Source of the DNA: RGIG3178 sp964533965
GTDB lineage: Bacteria > Bacillota > Clostridia > Christensenellales > QAND01
Assembly (NCBI GenBank): GCA_964533965.1
Contig: CAZHNN010000006.1
Span: forward strand, 1 to 64,000
Direction: 5' to 3'
Length of the DNA: 64,000 nucleotides
Under the pieces are notes generated by a model. That model did not search any database. It was not told the DNA's origin and saw only the letters and a program-made list of their open reading frames with translations. Positions 37,756-46,918 of this stretch are shown here, piece after piece (position 1 is the first letter of the stretch; the number at the start of each line of letters is the position of its first letter). The position numbers and the translations under genes are program-made.

Positions 37756-38163
37756 TCATTTATGCAAATCAAAACCTTTGAGCAATCGATCTACCTGATT
37801 TTTCTTTCCCCGTATTGCGATTCCCACAAGATTCAGTTCTTCGGTTTTGAGCTGTGCAACCATGGCTCTGTTATCCTCGTCATTAAAGGTCATAAACAGC
37901 TCTTCGGTAAAAATTGCAATGACCACCTCCTTAGTCAGAGCTGTTTGCAATAATTCCTTCATACGCTCCCCGGTAGCCGAATGTATCATAATCGGTTGCT
38001 GTGACATGGGTAAATATTGGACATTATCTTTGTCAACATAAGGCTGTCCAATGATATTCTGCGTTCCGGCAATTCCGCTCATCAAAAATGCTGTCACATT
38101 CAACTCCTGCCACATTTCGAGGTCATCCCTTAAAACAATTTTGATTTTCGTATCAAACTCCAT
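37756..38163 (-). CDS. DUF2000 family protein
   Basis: 135 residues matching the DUF2000 pattern: KIKIVLRDDLEMWQELNVTA at the start, FLMSGIAGTQNIIG, and a middle segment YLPMSQQPIMIHSA. The fold is related to peptidyl-tRNA hydrolase 2; the function is unknown. ATG at 38163 has AGAGGAG 7 nt upstream. It lies 22 nt after marR and 35 nt before the MFS gene, so all three share a promoter. Confidence 0.82.
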   Translation of the reverse strand: MEFDTKIKIVLRDDLEMWQELNVTAFLMSGIAGTQNIIGQPYVDKDNVQYLPMSQQPIMIHSATGERMKELLQTALTKEVVIAIFTEELFMTFNDEDNRAMVAQLKTEELNLVGIAIRGKKNQVDRLLKGFDLHK

Positions 38164-38185
38164 AATCAATCTCCTCTGTTTGTTG

Positions 38186-38620
38186 TTACTCACGCTCTAA
38201 TGCTTCAATATTTGAAAATACATTCCATAAGATGGATATATTTTCTTCGCCAAGATTTTGTTTGGCCTCGCTTTGCAGCTGCTTCCATATTTCACTTCCT
38301 TCTGTTATGGATGAATTTCCTTTTTCGGTGAGCCGGATTACCTTGTTCCTGTTTGTCTCACCCGGTATTTGTTCAATCAATCCCTTTTTAAGCAATATTT
38401 CCAGATTTCTGATAATGGTCGTGCGATCCAGCCGGGTATACCCGGCAAGCTCACTTTTATTACAGGATTTTAGCTGAAAAATGCTGTTGAGCAGAAAGAA
38501 CTGATTCGCCGTCAAGTTAATCCGGGCAAATCCTTCATCATAATATTTTGTCAGAATATTTGCCGCCCGGCGAAAGTTGATGCAATAGCATGGGCTGTGC
38601 ACAGGTTCAATATTTGACAT
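38186..38620 (-). CDS. MarR-family transcription regulator
   Basis: 144 residues with a winged helix-turn-helix (SCNKSELAGYTRLDRTTIIRNLE, then IEQIPGETNRNKVIRLTEKG wing). The N-terminal CYCINFRRAANILTKYYDEG is typical of the MarR/OhrR group and has two cysteines that could sense oxidants or electrophiles; that is inference. AAAGGAG precedes the ATG. It probably represses its own marR-DUF2000-MFS operon through the palindrome at 38673-38686. Confidence 0.88.
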   Translation of the reverse strand: MSNIEPVHSPCYCINFRRAANILTKYYDEGFARINLTANQFFLLNSIFQLKSCNKSELAGYTRLDRTTIIRNLEILLKKGLIEQIPGETNRNKVIRLTEKGNSSITEGSEIWKQLQSEAKQNLGEENISILWNVFSNIEALERE

Positions 38621-38672
38621 AACGGCACTCCTTTCAAAAGGAATTTCCAATTGCATAGTGTGTATAAGCACT

Positions 38673-38714
38673 TGTGTATCTACACAGTATAGTCTGCAGA
38701 TGATGTTCTGTCCA
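38673..38714 (-). promoter_or_regulatory. Promoter and palindromic operator of the MarR operon
   Basis: On the minus strand TGGACA (38709-38714), 17 nt, TATACT (38686-38691). A perfect 14-bp palindrome TGTGTATCTACACA (38673-38686) abuts the -10 and covers the transcription start. The location fits autorepression by the MarR protein 50 nt downstream. In the 339-nt gap up to the prs stop, the rest holds only the prs terminator and no gene I can support. Confidence 0.7.
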
Positions 38715-38893
38715 TTATAATAATGACACATCGCTGTTTCTGAAAAAATGACGAAGCTCTATCAACTGGCATTTAAATATCAAACGGGCTGGCGCTCCCC
38801 CTAATTTTTCATTTTTCTCGCTTATTTCACCTCATCGCTTCTGCTTCTATTCTTTCTCACACGCAGGCGTGTGGTTTTGAAGGACAAACAAAA

Positions 38894-38915
38894 AGCGGGC
38901 TGTACACAGCCCGCT
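38894..38915 (-). terminator. Intrinsic terminator after prs
   Basis: A perfect 9-bp stem (38894-38902 with 38907-38915), loop TACA, then TTTTGTTTG on the minus strand. It lies 45 nt past the prs stop. Confidence 0.9.
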
Positions 38916-38959
38916 GTAGAGTATCGACAAAGTCATAAGCTTATCATTGTCTGTATGGT

Positions 38960-39940
38960 TTACAGCTGGTTGAGGACCTGGATCGGCATCTTGGTAAACA
39001 GCGGGCTAACGCTCTGCCGGCTGTTGATGCGGCGCACGGTTTCGGCAAACAACGGCGCTACCGAGACGATCTTGAACTTTTCATGACCACGGATGAAGGT
39101 GTTCTCCACGGAGTCGGTGGAGATCATCATTTCCACCGGGCTGTTTTCGATTGCTTGGATTCCCTTTTCACGGATCAGGATGTGGCTTAGGCAAGCATAG
39201 ATGTGTTTGGCGCCCTTGGCCTTGACGGCGTTGGCGATCTCCACGATGGTGCCGCCAGAGATCGTAAAGTCATCCACGATCAGGCAGTTCTTGCCTTCCA
39301 CATTGCCGATGACTTCCAACACCTGCGCTTTTTCGTCATGCGCAACGCGCGTCTTGTCGCCGATTGCGACAGAAGTTCCCAGATAATCCGCATACTCGCG
39401 GGCGTTCTTGGCAAATCCGGCATCGGGGGACACCACGACAAGGTTGTCCACCAAACCGAGTTTCTTGATGTATTCGCACAGAAGCGGCCTTGCATAGAGG
39501 TGATCGACGGGCTTGCTGAAGAAACCCTGCACCTGTGGGGCATGAAGGTCCATGATGATGGCTCGGTCGGCACCGGCAACTTCGATGCAATCGGCACAAA
39601 CACGGGCGCGGATGGATACGCGCGGCTCGTCTTTCTTATCGCCCTTGGCATAGCCAAAATACGGAATGATAGCGGTGACGGAATTCGCACTGGCCCGTTT
39701 TAAGGCATCCATCCAGAACAATACTTCCGTAAATTCGTTGTTTGGATTCAAACCTATGGGCTGTACAACATAAACATCTTTGTCGCGAACCGTTTCCTTC
39801 ACGCGTACAAAGATGTTTCCGTCAGAGAACGTTATGACTTCACTGTCTCCCAATTCGCAGCCAAGGTATTCACACATCCTTCGCGCGAACGGTTTGCCGG
39901 TTGACCCCGCAAAGATCTTTACATCGCCGCTATAAACCAT
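38960..39940 (-). CDS. prs: Ribose-phosphate pyrophosphokinase
   Basis: The 326-residue enzyme makes PRPP from ribose-5-P and ATP for nucleotide, histidine and tryptophan synthesis. Visible motifs are IFAGSTGKPFARRM, the catalytic region FGYAKGDKKDEPR, DLHAPQVQGFFSKPVDHL and the PRPP loop CLIVDDFTISGGTI. The last differs from the common VDDxxDTGGT form, placing it in a divergent branch. The start at MVYSGDVKIF has AAGGTG upstream; 18 further in-frame codons overlap the promoter and are unlikely. It has its own promoter, divergent from argG. Confidence 0.93.
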   Translation of the reverse strand: MVYSGDVKIFAGSTGKPFARRMCEYLGCELGDSEVITFSDGNIFVRVKETVRDKDVYVVQPIGLNPNNEFTEVLFWMDALKRASANSVTAIIPYFGYAKGDKKDEPRVSIRARVCADCIEVAGADRAIIMDLHAPQVQGFFSKPVDHLYARPLLCEYIKKLGLVDNLVVVSPDAGFAKNAREYADYLGTSVAIGDKTRVAHDEKAQVLEVIGNVEGKNCLIVDDFTISGGTIVEIANAVKAKGAKHIYACLSHILIREKGIQAIENSPVEMMISTDSVENTFIRGHEKFKIVSVAPLFAETVRRINSRQSVSPLFTKMPIQVLNQL

Positions 39941-39994
39941 CTTCTGTCCACACCTTTCCGGTTTGCCCTTATGCAATCGAAATTTGATGCCCAT

Positions 39995-40024
39995 ATTGTA
40001 TCATTTTACTTGAATGCATTCAAG
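39995..40024 (-). promoter_or_regulatory. prs promoter overlapped by a 16-bp palindrome
   Basis: On the minus strand TTGAAT (40018-40023), 17 nt, TACAAT (39995-40000). The -35 lies inside the perfect palindrome CTTGAATGCATTCAAG (40009-40024), so a bound protein would block the promoter. Confidence 0.65.
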
Positions 40025-40067
40025 AAATTTGGCAGAATCCTACGGTAATGATAGAGAAAAAATTCTC

Positions 40068-40166
40068 ATTCGATGAATGTTTCTTGCATGATGTTTGAAT
40101 CTTTAATGCATATAATGCATGAATATTCATTATCCACTTGACGAAACCGCTGCCATGTGCATAAAT
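40068..40166 (+). promoter_or_regulatory. argG promoter region with TGAAT-type palindromes
   Basis: CATTCGATGAATG (near 40068-40080) and the perfect ATGAATATTCAT (40119-40130) share TGAAT/ATTCA half-sites with the prs palindrome. ArgR boxes are built from the same half-sites with a 4-bp centre; here the centres differ. A weak promoter TTGACG (40138-40143), 17 nt and ATAAAT (40161-40166) precedes argG. Arginine repression is a reasonable inference, unproven. Confidence 0.5.
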
Positions 40167-40218
40167 AGTGTAAAGGACTTTGCCTGCTAAAAGGCTATCA
40201 GGACAATAGGAGGCTGTC

Positions 40219-41436
40219 ATGCAAAAAACATTCAAAAAAGTAGTGCTGGCATATTCCGGCGGTTTGGACACGTCGGTAATCATTCCGTGGTTAAAAGAGA
40301 ACTACCATTGCGAAGTCATCGCGGTGGCTGCGGATGTGGGACAGGGAGACGAATTGGAAGGCCTGGAGGAGAAGGCCATCAAAACGGGCGCCAGTAAGCT
40401 CTATATCGCAAACATCACAGACGAGTTCGTAAACGAATATATCTTCCCCACGCTCAAGGCGGGGGCAAAGTACGAAAATGCCTATCTGTTGGGCACGAGC
40501 TTCGCACGGCCGATCATCGCCAAGCACATCGTGCAGATCGCACTCAAAGAGGGCGCTGACGCGATTGCCCACGGCTGCACCGGAAAGGGCAACGACCAGG
40601 TCCGTTTCGAGCTTGCGATCAAAGCTTTTGCGCCGAATATGGCCATCATCGCCCCCTGGCGTGAATGGGAACTCAAGAGCCGCGACGACGAGATCGATTA
40701 TGCCGAAGCGCATAACGTTCCGCTGAAGATCACGCGAGAGACGAACTACAGCAAGGACAAGAACCTCTGGCATCTTTCGCACGAAGGCCTGGACCTTGAA
40801 GATCCGGCCAACGAACCTTTATACGACAAGATCCTCGAGCTCTCCAACACGCCGGAAAAGGCGCCGGATGTGCCCGCCTATGTCACCATAGGGTTTGAAG
40901 CCGGCATTCCGGTATCGCTGAACAGCGAAAAGATGGACGGCGTTGCGCTGATCAAAGCTTTGAATAAAATTGGCGGATTGCACGGCATCGGCATTCTCGA
41001 TCTGCTGGAAAACCGCCTTGTCGGCATGAAGAGCCGCGGCGTGTACGAGACGCCGGGCGGCGCCATCCTGTACAAGGCGCACGAGAAGCTCGAGGAAATG
41101 TGCCTTGACCGCGACACGCTGCACTACAAGCACCAGGTAGCCATTCGCTTCTCGGAGCTCGTATACAACGGCCAGTGGTATACACCGCTGCGCGAGGCTT
41201 TGAGCGCCTTTGTGGACCAGACCCAAAAGAGTGTGACAGGCATCGTTACGCTGAAGCTCTACAAGGGCAACATCATTCCCGCGGGCATGACGAGCCCCTA
41301 TACGCTCTACGATGAAGAAGTCGCCACCTTCGGACAGGACGCAGTGTACGATCAGACGGATGCGAAGGGATTCATCAACTTGTTCGGCCTGCCCATCAAG
41401 GTAAAGGCGCTGCTGGATGAAAAGCGCAAAGGCTGA
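40219..41436 (+). CDS. argG: Argininosuccinate synthase
   Basis: The 405-residue ligase joins citrulline and aspartate using ATP in arginine synthesis. The N-terminal PP-loop is AYSGGLDTSVIIPWL. The citrulline/aspartate-binding HGCTGKGNDQVRFE is present. ATAGGAGG precedes the ATG. First of argG-argH-amidohydrolase. Confidence 0.98.
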   Translation: MQKTFKKVVLAYSGGLDTSVIIPWLKENYHCEVIAVAADVGQGDELEGLEEKAIKTGASKLYIANITDEFVNEYIFPTLKAGAKYENAYLLGTSFARPIIAKHIVQIALKEGADAIAHGCTGKGNDQVRFELAIKAFAPNMAIIAPWREWELKSRDDEIDYAEAHNVPLKITRETNYSKDKNLWHLSHEGLDLEDPANEPLYDKILELSNTPEKAPDVPAYVTIGFEAGIPVSLNSEKMDGVALIKALNKIGGLHGIGILDLLENRLVGMKSRGVYETPGGAILYKAHEKLEEMCLDRDTLHYKHQVAIRFSELVYNGQWYTPLREALSAFVDQTQKSVTGIVTLKLYKGNIIPAGMTSPYTLYDEEVATFGQDAVYDQTDAKGFINLFGLPIKVKALLDEKRKG

Positions 41437-41450
41437 ACGGAGGGGTTAGT

Positions 41451-42836
<1,386 letters not shown>

Positions 42837-42838
42837 GG

Positions 42839-44263
42839 ATGGAGAAATACAAGGAGCAGATTTGTGGGTCCATCGACCAAAAGGCAAGCCTGTTTACAAA
42901 GGTCAACGACGCGGTATGGGCTGCGTCTGAAACCGGATTTCGGGAATATCAATCGGCAAAGATACTCATCGAAGCCTTACAATCGGAAGGCTTTGCCATC
43001 GAGGAAGGCATTGCGGGCATACCGACCGCGTTTGTTGCCACCTATGGACAGGGCAAGCCCGTAATTGCATACCTTGGCGAATACGATGCGCTGTCATCGC
43101 TGAGCCAAAAAGCGGGCGTGCCTTGGCAGGCACCGGTCGTTTCGGGAGGCAATGGGCACGGTTGTGGGCACAACGTATTGGGTGCGGGTTCGATGGCGGC
43201 AGCAGTAGCATTGAAAGAGCACCTGCAAAAGACAGGGGTTTCAGGCACCGTCAAGTATTTCGGCTGCCCTGGCGAAGAATACGGCAGCGGCAAGATGTTC
43301 ATGGCGCGCGAAGGATACTTTGACGATGTGGACGCCGCATTCACCTGGCACCCAGGCGCGCACAACGGTATATTTGCCCAGAGATCGCTTGCCAACATCA
43401 GCGTCTTCTTCCGGTTTTACGGAAAGACGGCCCACGCAGCCGCCATTCCGCATCTTGGCCGAAGTGCGCTTGATGCGGCGGAGCTGATGAACGTCGGTGT
43501 GAACTATATGCGCGAACATATGCCGCTGGACTGCCGGGTGCATTATGCCTACCGCGATGTGGGCGGTACCGCCCCCAATGTGGTGCAGGAAACCGCGTGC
43601 TTGATCTATTTCGTGCGCGCCCCGCGCGTGAAACAGGCCTTGGAGTTGACAGAGCGCGTGCACAACATAGCAAAGGGCGCCTCCCTGATGACGGAAACGC
43701 GCATGGAAATGCAGATCAGCGAAGCGCTGTGCGATTATGTTCCAAACGACGTGCTGGGGCATCTGCTGCTCGACTGCTTTAAAAATACCGGCGGGCCCGC
43801 GTTCGACGATGCGGACTACAGTTTGGCAAAGCAATTTACATTTTCAGAGGCAGAGAAGGAAGCGGCGCTTGCTACCATCGCCAATGCATCCACCCCGGAA
43901 GCTGCGAAGAATGTTAAGGACTGTGTGCTGATAGAGGACATTCTCCCCTATGGAAGCGGCAGCATCGTATTGCCGGGGTCCACGGATGTGGGCGATACAA
44001 GCTATGCGACGCCGACTGCGCAGTTGAACGCAGCCTGCTGGGCGGTGGGGACGCCCGGGCATTCCTGGCAGGTCACTTCCCAGAGCGGTTCCTCCATCGC
44101 GCACAAGGGATTGCTCGCTGCCGGCAAGGCGTTGGCATTGGCCGGTGTCTGCTGCCTGTACGATGGGGATCTGTTAAAGCGCGCACGGGAGGAATATATC
44201 GCTGCCACCGGCGGACAGTATGTTTGCCCCGTCGCGGACGATGTGAAACCCGATATTGAATAG
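42839..44263 (+). CDS. M20-family amidohydrolase (AbgB-like)
   Basis: A 474-residue metallo-amidohydrolase resembling subunit B of p-aminobenzoyl-glutamate hydrolase. Metal-binding motifs are GGNGHGCGHNVLGAG and FGCPGEEYGSGK; WHPGAHN and the dimerisation domain with FYGKTAHAA follow. The family cleaves N-acyl or peptide-like amide bonds. Its start lies 2 nt after the argH stop, so it is translated with the arginine genes. It might release a precursor or salvage substrate for that pathway, but the substrate is unknown. Confidence 0.85.
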   Translation: MEKYKEQICGSIDQKASLFTKVNDAVWAASETGFREYQSAKILIEALQSEGFAIEEGIAGIPTAFVATYGQGKPVIAYLGEYDALSSLSQKAGVPWQAPVVSGGNGHGCGHNVLGAGSMAAAVALKEHLQKTGVSGTVKYFGCPGEEYGSGKMFMAREGYFDDVDAAFTWHPGAHNGIFAQRSLANISVFFRFYGKTAHAAAIPHLGRSALDAAELMNVGVNYMREHMPLDCRVHYAYRDVGGTAPNVVQETACLIYFVRAPRVKQALELTERVHNIAKGASLMTETRMEMQISEALCDYVPNDVLGHLLLDCFKNTGGPAFDDADYSLAKQFTFSEAEKEAALATIANASTPEAAKNVKDCVLIEDILPYGSGSIVLPGSTDVGDTSYATPTAQLNAACWAVGTPGHSWQVTSQSGSSIAHKGLLAAGKALALAGVCCLYDGDLLKRAREEYIAATGGQYVCPVADDVKPDIE

Positions 44264-44277
44264 TTCGATAAAAGAAA

Positions 44278-44303
44278 AAAGGCGCACCTTCGGGTGCGCC
44301 TTT
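44278..44303. terminator. Bidirectional UUCG-capped terminator
   Basis: An 11-bp stem AAAGGCGCACC / GGTGCGCCTTT closed by TTCG. It lies between the convergent amidohydrolase gene (ends 44263) and ftsH (ends 44316). A-runs flank it so that both strands give T-tracts. Confidence 0.9.
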
Positions 44304-44315
44304 ACATTTACTCTT

Positions 44316-46277
44316 TTATTCTTCCGCCATCCGGAGGATCTGCGTGACCCGCATTGTCGGCTGCGCCGTCTCATGGCTTTGCGCATGCGATGGGCCGCCC
44401 AATGCCGGTGCATTGGACTTCGGGCCTTCGAATGGACGGGGTCCTACGATCGCCTCGAACGCCGCATTGTCGAGCTTCTCCGAGTCCATCAGCGCTTGAA
44501 CGACCTTGTTGACCTTATCCCGCTGCTTCTCGACGATGCTCTTGGCAATCGAATAGGCGCTGTTGATGATATTTCTGACTTCCTCATCGATCGTAGACGC
44601 GACGCTTTCGGAATACGAGCGCGTCTGGCCGTAATCCCTGCCCAGGAACACCTCATGCTCGCTGCCGTAGAAGATATTGCCGACCTTTTGGCTCATGCCG
44701 TACTCCACGACCATGCGCCGCGCCAACGCTGTCGCCTGTTTCAAATCGGACGACGCACCGCTGGTTATTTCGCCCAGCATGATCTCTTCCGCAGCCCGTC
44801 CGCCAAGGCTCATGGTGATATCGTCGAGCATCTTGCTTCTACTGGCATAATGCGTTTCCTCGTTGGCCAGCGTCATGGTATAGCCGCCCGCTTGCCCGCG
44901 CGGTATGATGGAAACCTCGTGCACCGGATCGCAGTTTTTCAGGAAGTGCGCCACGATCGCGTGCCCGGTCTCGTGGTATGCCACGATGTTCTTATCCTTT
45001 TCCGTCACGACGCTGCTCTTCTTTTCCGGACCCATCTGCACGCGTGTGATCGCTTCGAGCATTTCCTGCATGTTGATGCGCTGGTGAGACCGCCGCGCGG
45101 AGAGAATCGCCGCTTCGTTGGCCACGTTCTCGAGGTCTGCGCCTGTGAACCACGGCGTACGGCGCGCCAGCACCTTGAGATCCACATCCTCTGCCAACGG
45201 CTTATTGCGGGTATGCACTTTGAGAATTTCCTCACGGCCCTTGATGTCGGGGTAGTTAACGGTGACCCTGCGGTCAAACCGGCCCGGTCGCAACAGCGCG
45301 GGGTCGAGGATGTCGGGGCGGTTGGTCGCCGCCAGTATGATGATGCCCTCGTTCTCGGTGAACCCATCCATCTCCACGAGCAATTGGTTGAGCGTTTGTT
45401 CGCGCTCGTCGTGTCCGCCGCCCATACCGGCGCCGCGATGTCTTCCTACAGCGTCGATCTCATCGATGAACACGATACAGGGCGCATTCTTCTTGGCCGT
45501 TTCAAACAGATCGCGCACGCGGGAGGCGCCGACGCCTACAAACATCTCCACGAAGTCCGAGCCGCTGATCGAATAGAACGGCACACCGGCTTCGCCCGCC
45601 ACCGCTTTGCCCAACAGCGTCTTGCCCGTCCCGGGAGGCCCTACCAGCAGCACACCTTTGGGAATGCGGGCGCCAAGCTCCGAATATTTCCTGGGATCCT
45701 TTAAGAAATCCACGATTTCGGCGAGCTCTTCCTTCTCCTCATCCGCTCCCGCCACATCCGCAAAGGTCTTGCGGGTGCGCATATCGGTATTCACCTTGGC
45801 GCGGGAACGTCCAAAGTTCATGACGCGGTTGTTCCCCTGACCCTGCGCGCGCATCATAAACCACAGCACCGCCAACATGCCAAAGGACATCAACAGCGTC
45901 GGCAGCATGGTGGTCAGAAGCCAACTGGGCTCCTCCTGGGGCTCGAATGTCAGAGTGACGCCGTGATCCAGAGGATTCGTTCCGAAGAGCAGCTCCATCT
46001 CCCGCATAAACGTATCGATGCTTGGGAGCCTAGTATATACGTCGTAGTCCTTCGGGAAACGATCCTTCGTAATCGCCGTATTGCTCTTGAGCGCATAGGC
46101 ATCGATGCCTATGACATGTATGGTCGTTATTTCACCCTTTTCCACCATCTTGATGAATTGGGTATAATCCACGTCCCGATTGTCCGTTGGCTGACCCTGG
46201 ATCGCCGTTACCACCAACAGGATGATGATGATCAGCAAAACATAGGAACCGGGGCCGCGTAACAGTCTTTTTAACAC
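44316..46277 (-). CDS. ftsH: ATP-dependent zinc metalloprotease FtsH
   Basis: The 653-residue membrane protease degrades damaged membrane proteins and regulators. It has two N-terminal membrane helices (about residues 11-26 and 120-142) around an extracytoplasmic domain. The AAA+ module follows with Walker A GPPGTGKT (213-220) and FIDEIDAVG. The zinc-protease motif is HETGH, with a downstream acidic ligand. The start is GTG with AGGAGG 6 nt upstream. It is downstream of hpt and tilS, the conserved Firmicutes order. Confidence 0.97.
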   Translation of the reverse strand: MLKRLLRGPGSYVLLIIIILLVVTAIQGQPTDNRDVDYTQFIKMVEKGEITTIHVIGIDAYALKSNTAITKDRFPKDYDVYTRLPSIDTFMREMELLFGTNPLDHGVTLTFEPQEEPSWLLTTMLPTLLMSFGMLAVLWFMMRAQGQGNNRVMNFGRSRAKVNTDMRTRKTFADVAGADEEKEELAEIVDFLKDPRKYSELGARIPKGVLLVGPPGTGKTLLGKAVAGEAGVPFYSISGSDFVEMFVGVGASRVRDLFETAKKNAPCIVFIDEIDAVGRHRGAGMGGGHDEREQTLNQLLVEMDGFTENEGIIILAATNRPDILDPALLRPGRFDRRVTVNYPDIKGREEILKVHTRNKPLAEDVDLKVLARRTPWFTGADLENVANEAAILSARRSHQRINMQEMLEAITRVQMGPEKKSSVVTEKDKNIVAYHETGHAIVAHFLKNCDPVHEVSIIPRGQAGGYTMTLANEETHYASRSKMLDDITMSLGGRAAEEIMLGEITSGASSDLKQATALARRMVVEYGMSQKVGNIFYGSEHEVFLGRDYGQTRSYSESVASTIDEEVRNIINSAYSIAKSIVEKQRDKVNKVVQALMDSEKLDNAAFEAIVGPRPFEGPKSNAPALGGPSHAQSHETAQPTMRVTQILRMAEE

Positions 46278-46367
46278 CGTGATCCTCCTACGAAATCAAT
46301 CAAGCCGTACAAAAACGGCAAGATATAGTATACCACAAAGCCTTTTATGGCTTCAAGCTATGAACAT

Positions 46368-46904
46368 TTATTTTGCATACACACAAGCATCCAGAATGCA
46401 GATGTCCTTAAGATTTCTATAGCGTCCGGCATAGTCTAACCCATAACCGACAACGAATTCGTCAGGAATGGTAAAGCCACAATAGTCAGGCTGCATTTCA
46501 ACTTTCCGCCTGTCGGGCTTGTCCAACAGGGTACATATCTTAAGCGTGGCAGGCTGCCTTGTCTGCATCATCGCTTTCAACCGGGAGAGTGTCAGTCCGG
46601 TATCCACGATATCCTCCACAAGCAAAACGTGTTTGCCGCTGATGTCCACTTCAAAATCGCGCAGTATCTGTACGTTGCCGCTCGTATTGCTACTTTGGCC
46701 ATAGCTGCTGGCTTCCAGAAACTCGATGGACAAATCGAAGTCAAGATGCCGCACAAGGTCTGCACAGAACACAAATGCGCCGCGCAAGACACAGGCGACA
46801 ATGACTTCTTTGCCTGCAAAATCCTGCGAGATCTGTGCGCCAAGCTCCACAACCTTACGCTCAATCTGTTCCTTGGTGAGCAGGATTCGTTTGATGCCAT
46901 TCAT
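46368..46904 (-). CDS. hpt: Hypoxanthine phosphoribosyltransferase
   Basis: The 178-residue purine-salvage enzyme makes IMP/GMP from hypoxanthine/guanine and PRPP. The PRPP loop is LLVEDIVDTGLTLS. GFTIPDEFVVGYGLDYAGRY is the C-terminal purine-binding region. It lies 14 nt after tilS; GGAGGG precedes the ATG. Confidence 0.97.
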   Translation of the reverse strand: MNGIKRILLTKEQIERKVVELGAQISQDFAGKEVIVACVLRGAFVFCADLVRHLDFDLSIEFLEASSYGQSSNTSGNVQILRDFEVDISGKHVLLVEDIVDTGLTLSRLKAMMQTRQPATLKICTLLDKPDRRKVEMQPDYCGFTIPDEFVVGYGLDYAGRYRNLKDICILDACVYAK

Positions 46905-46918
46905 ACGCTAACCCTCCG

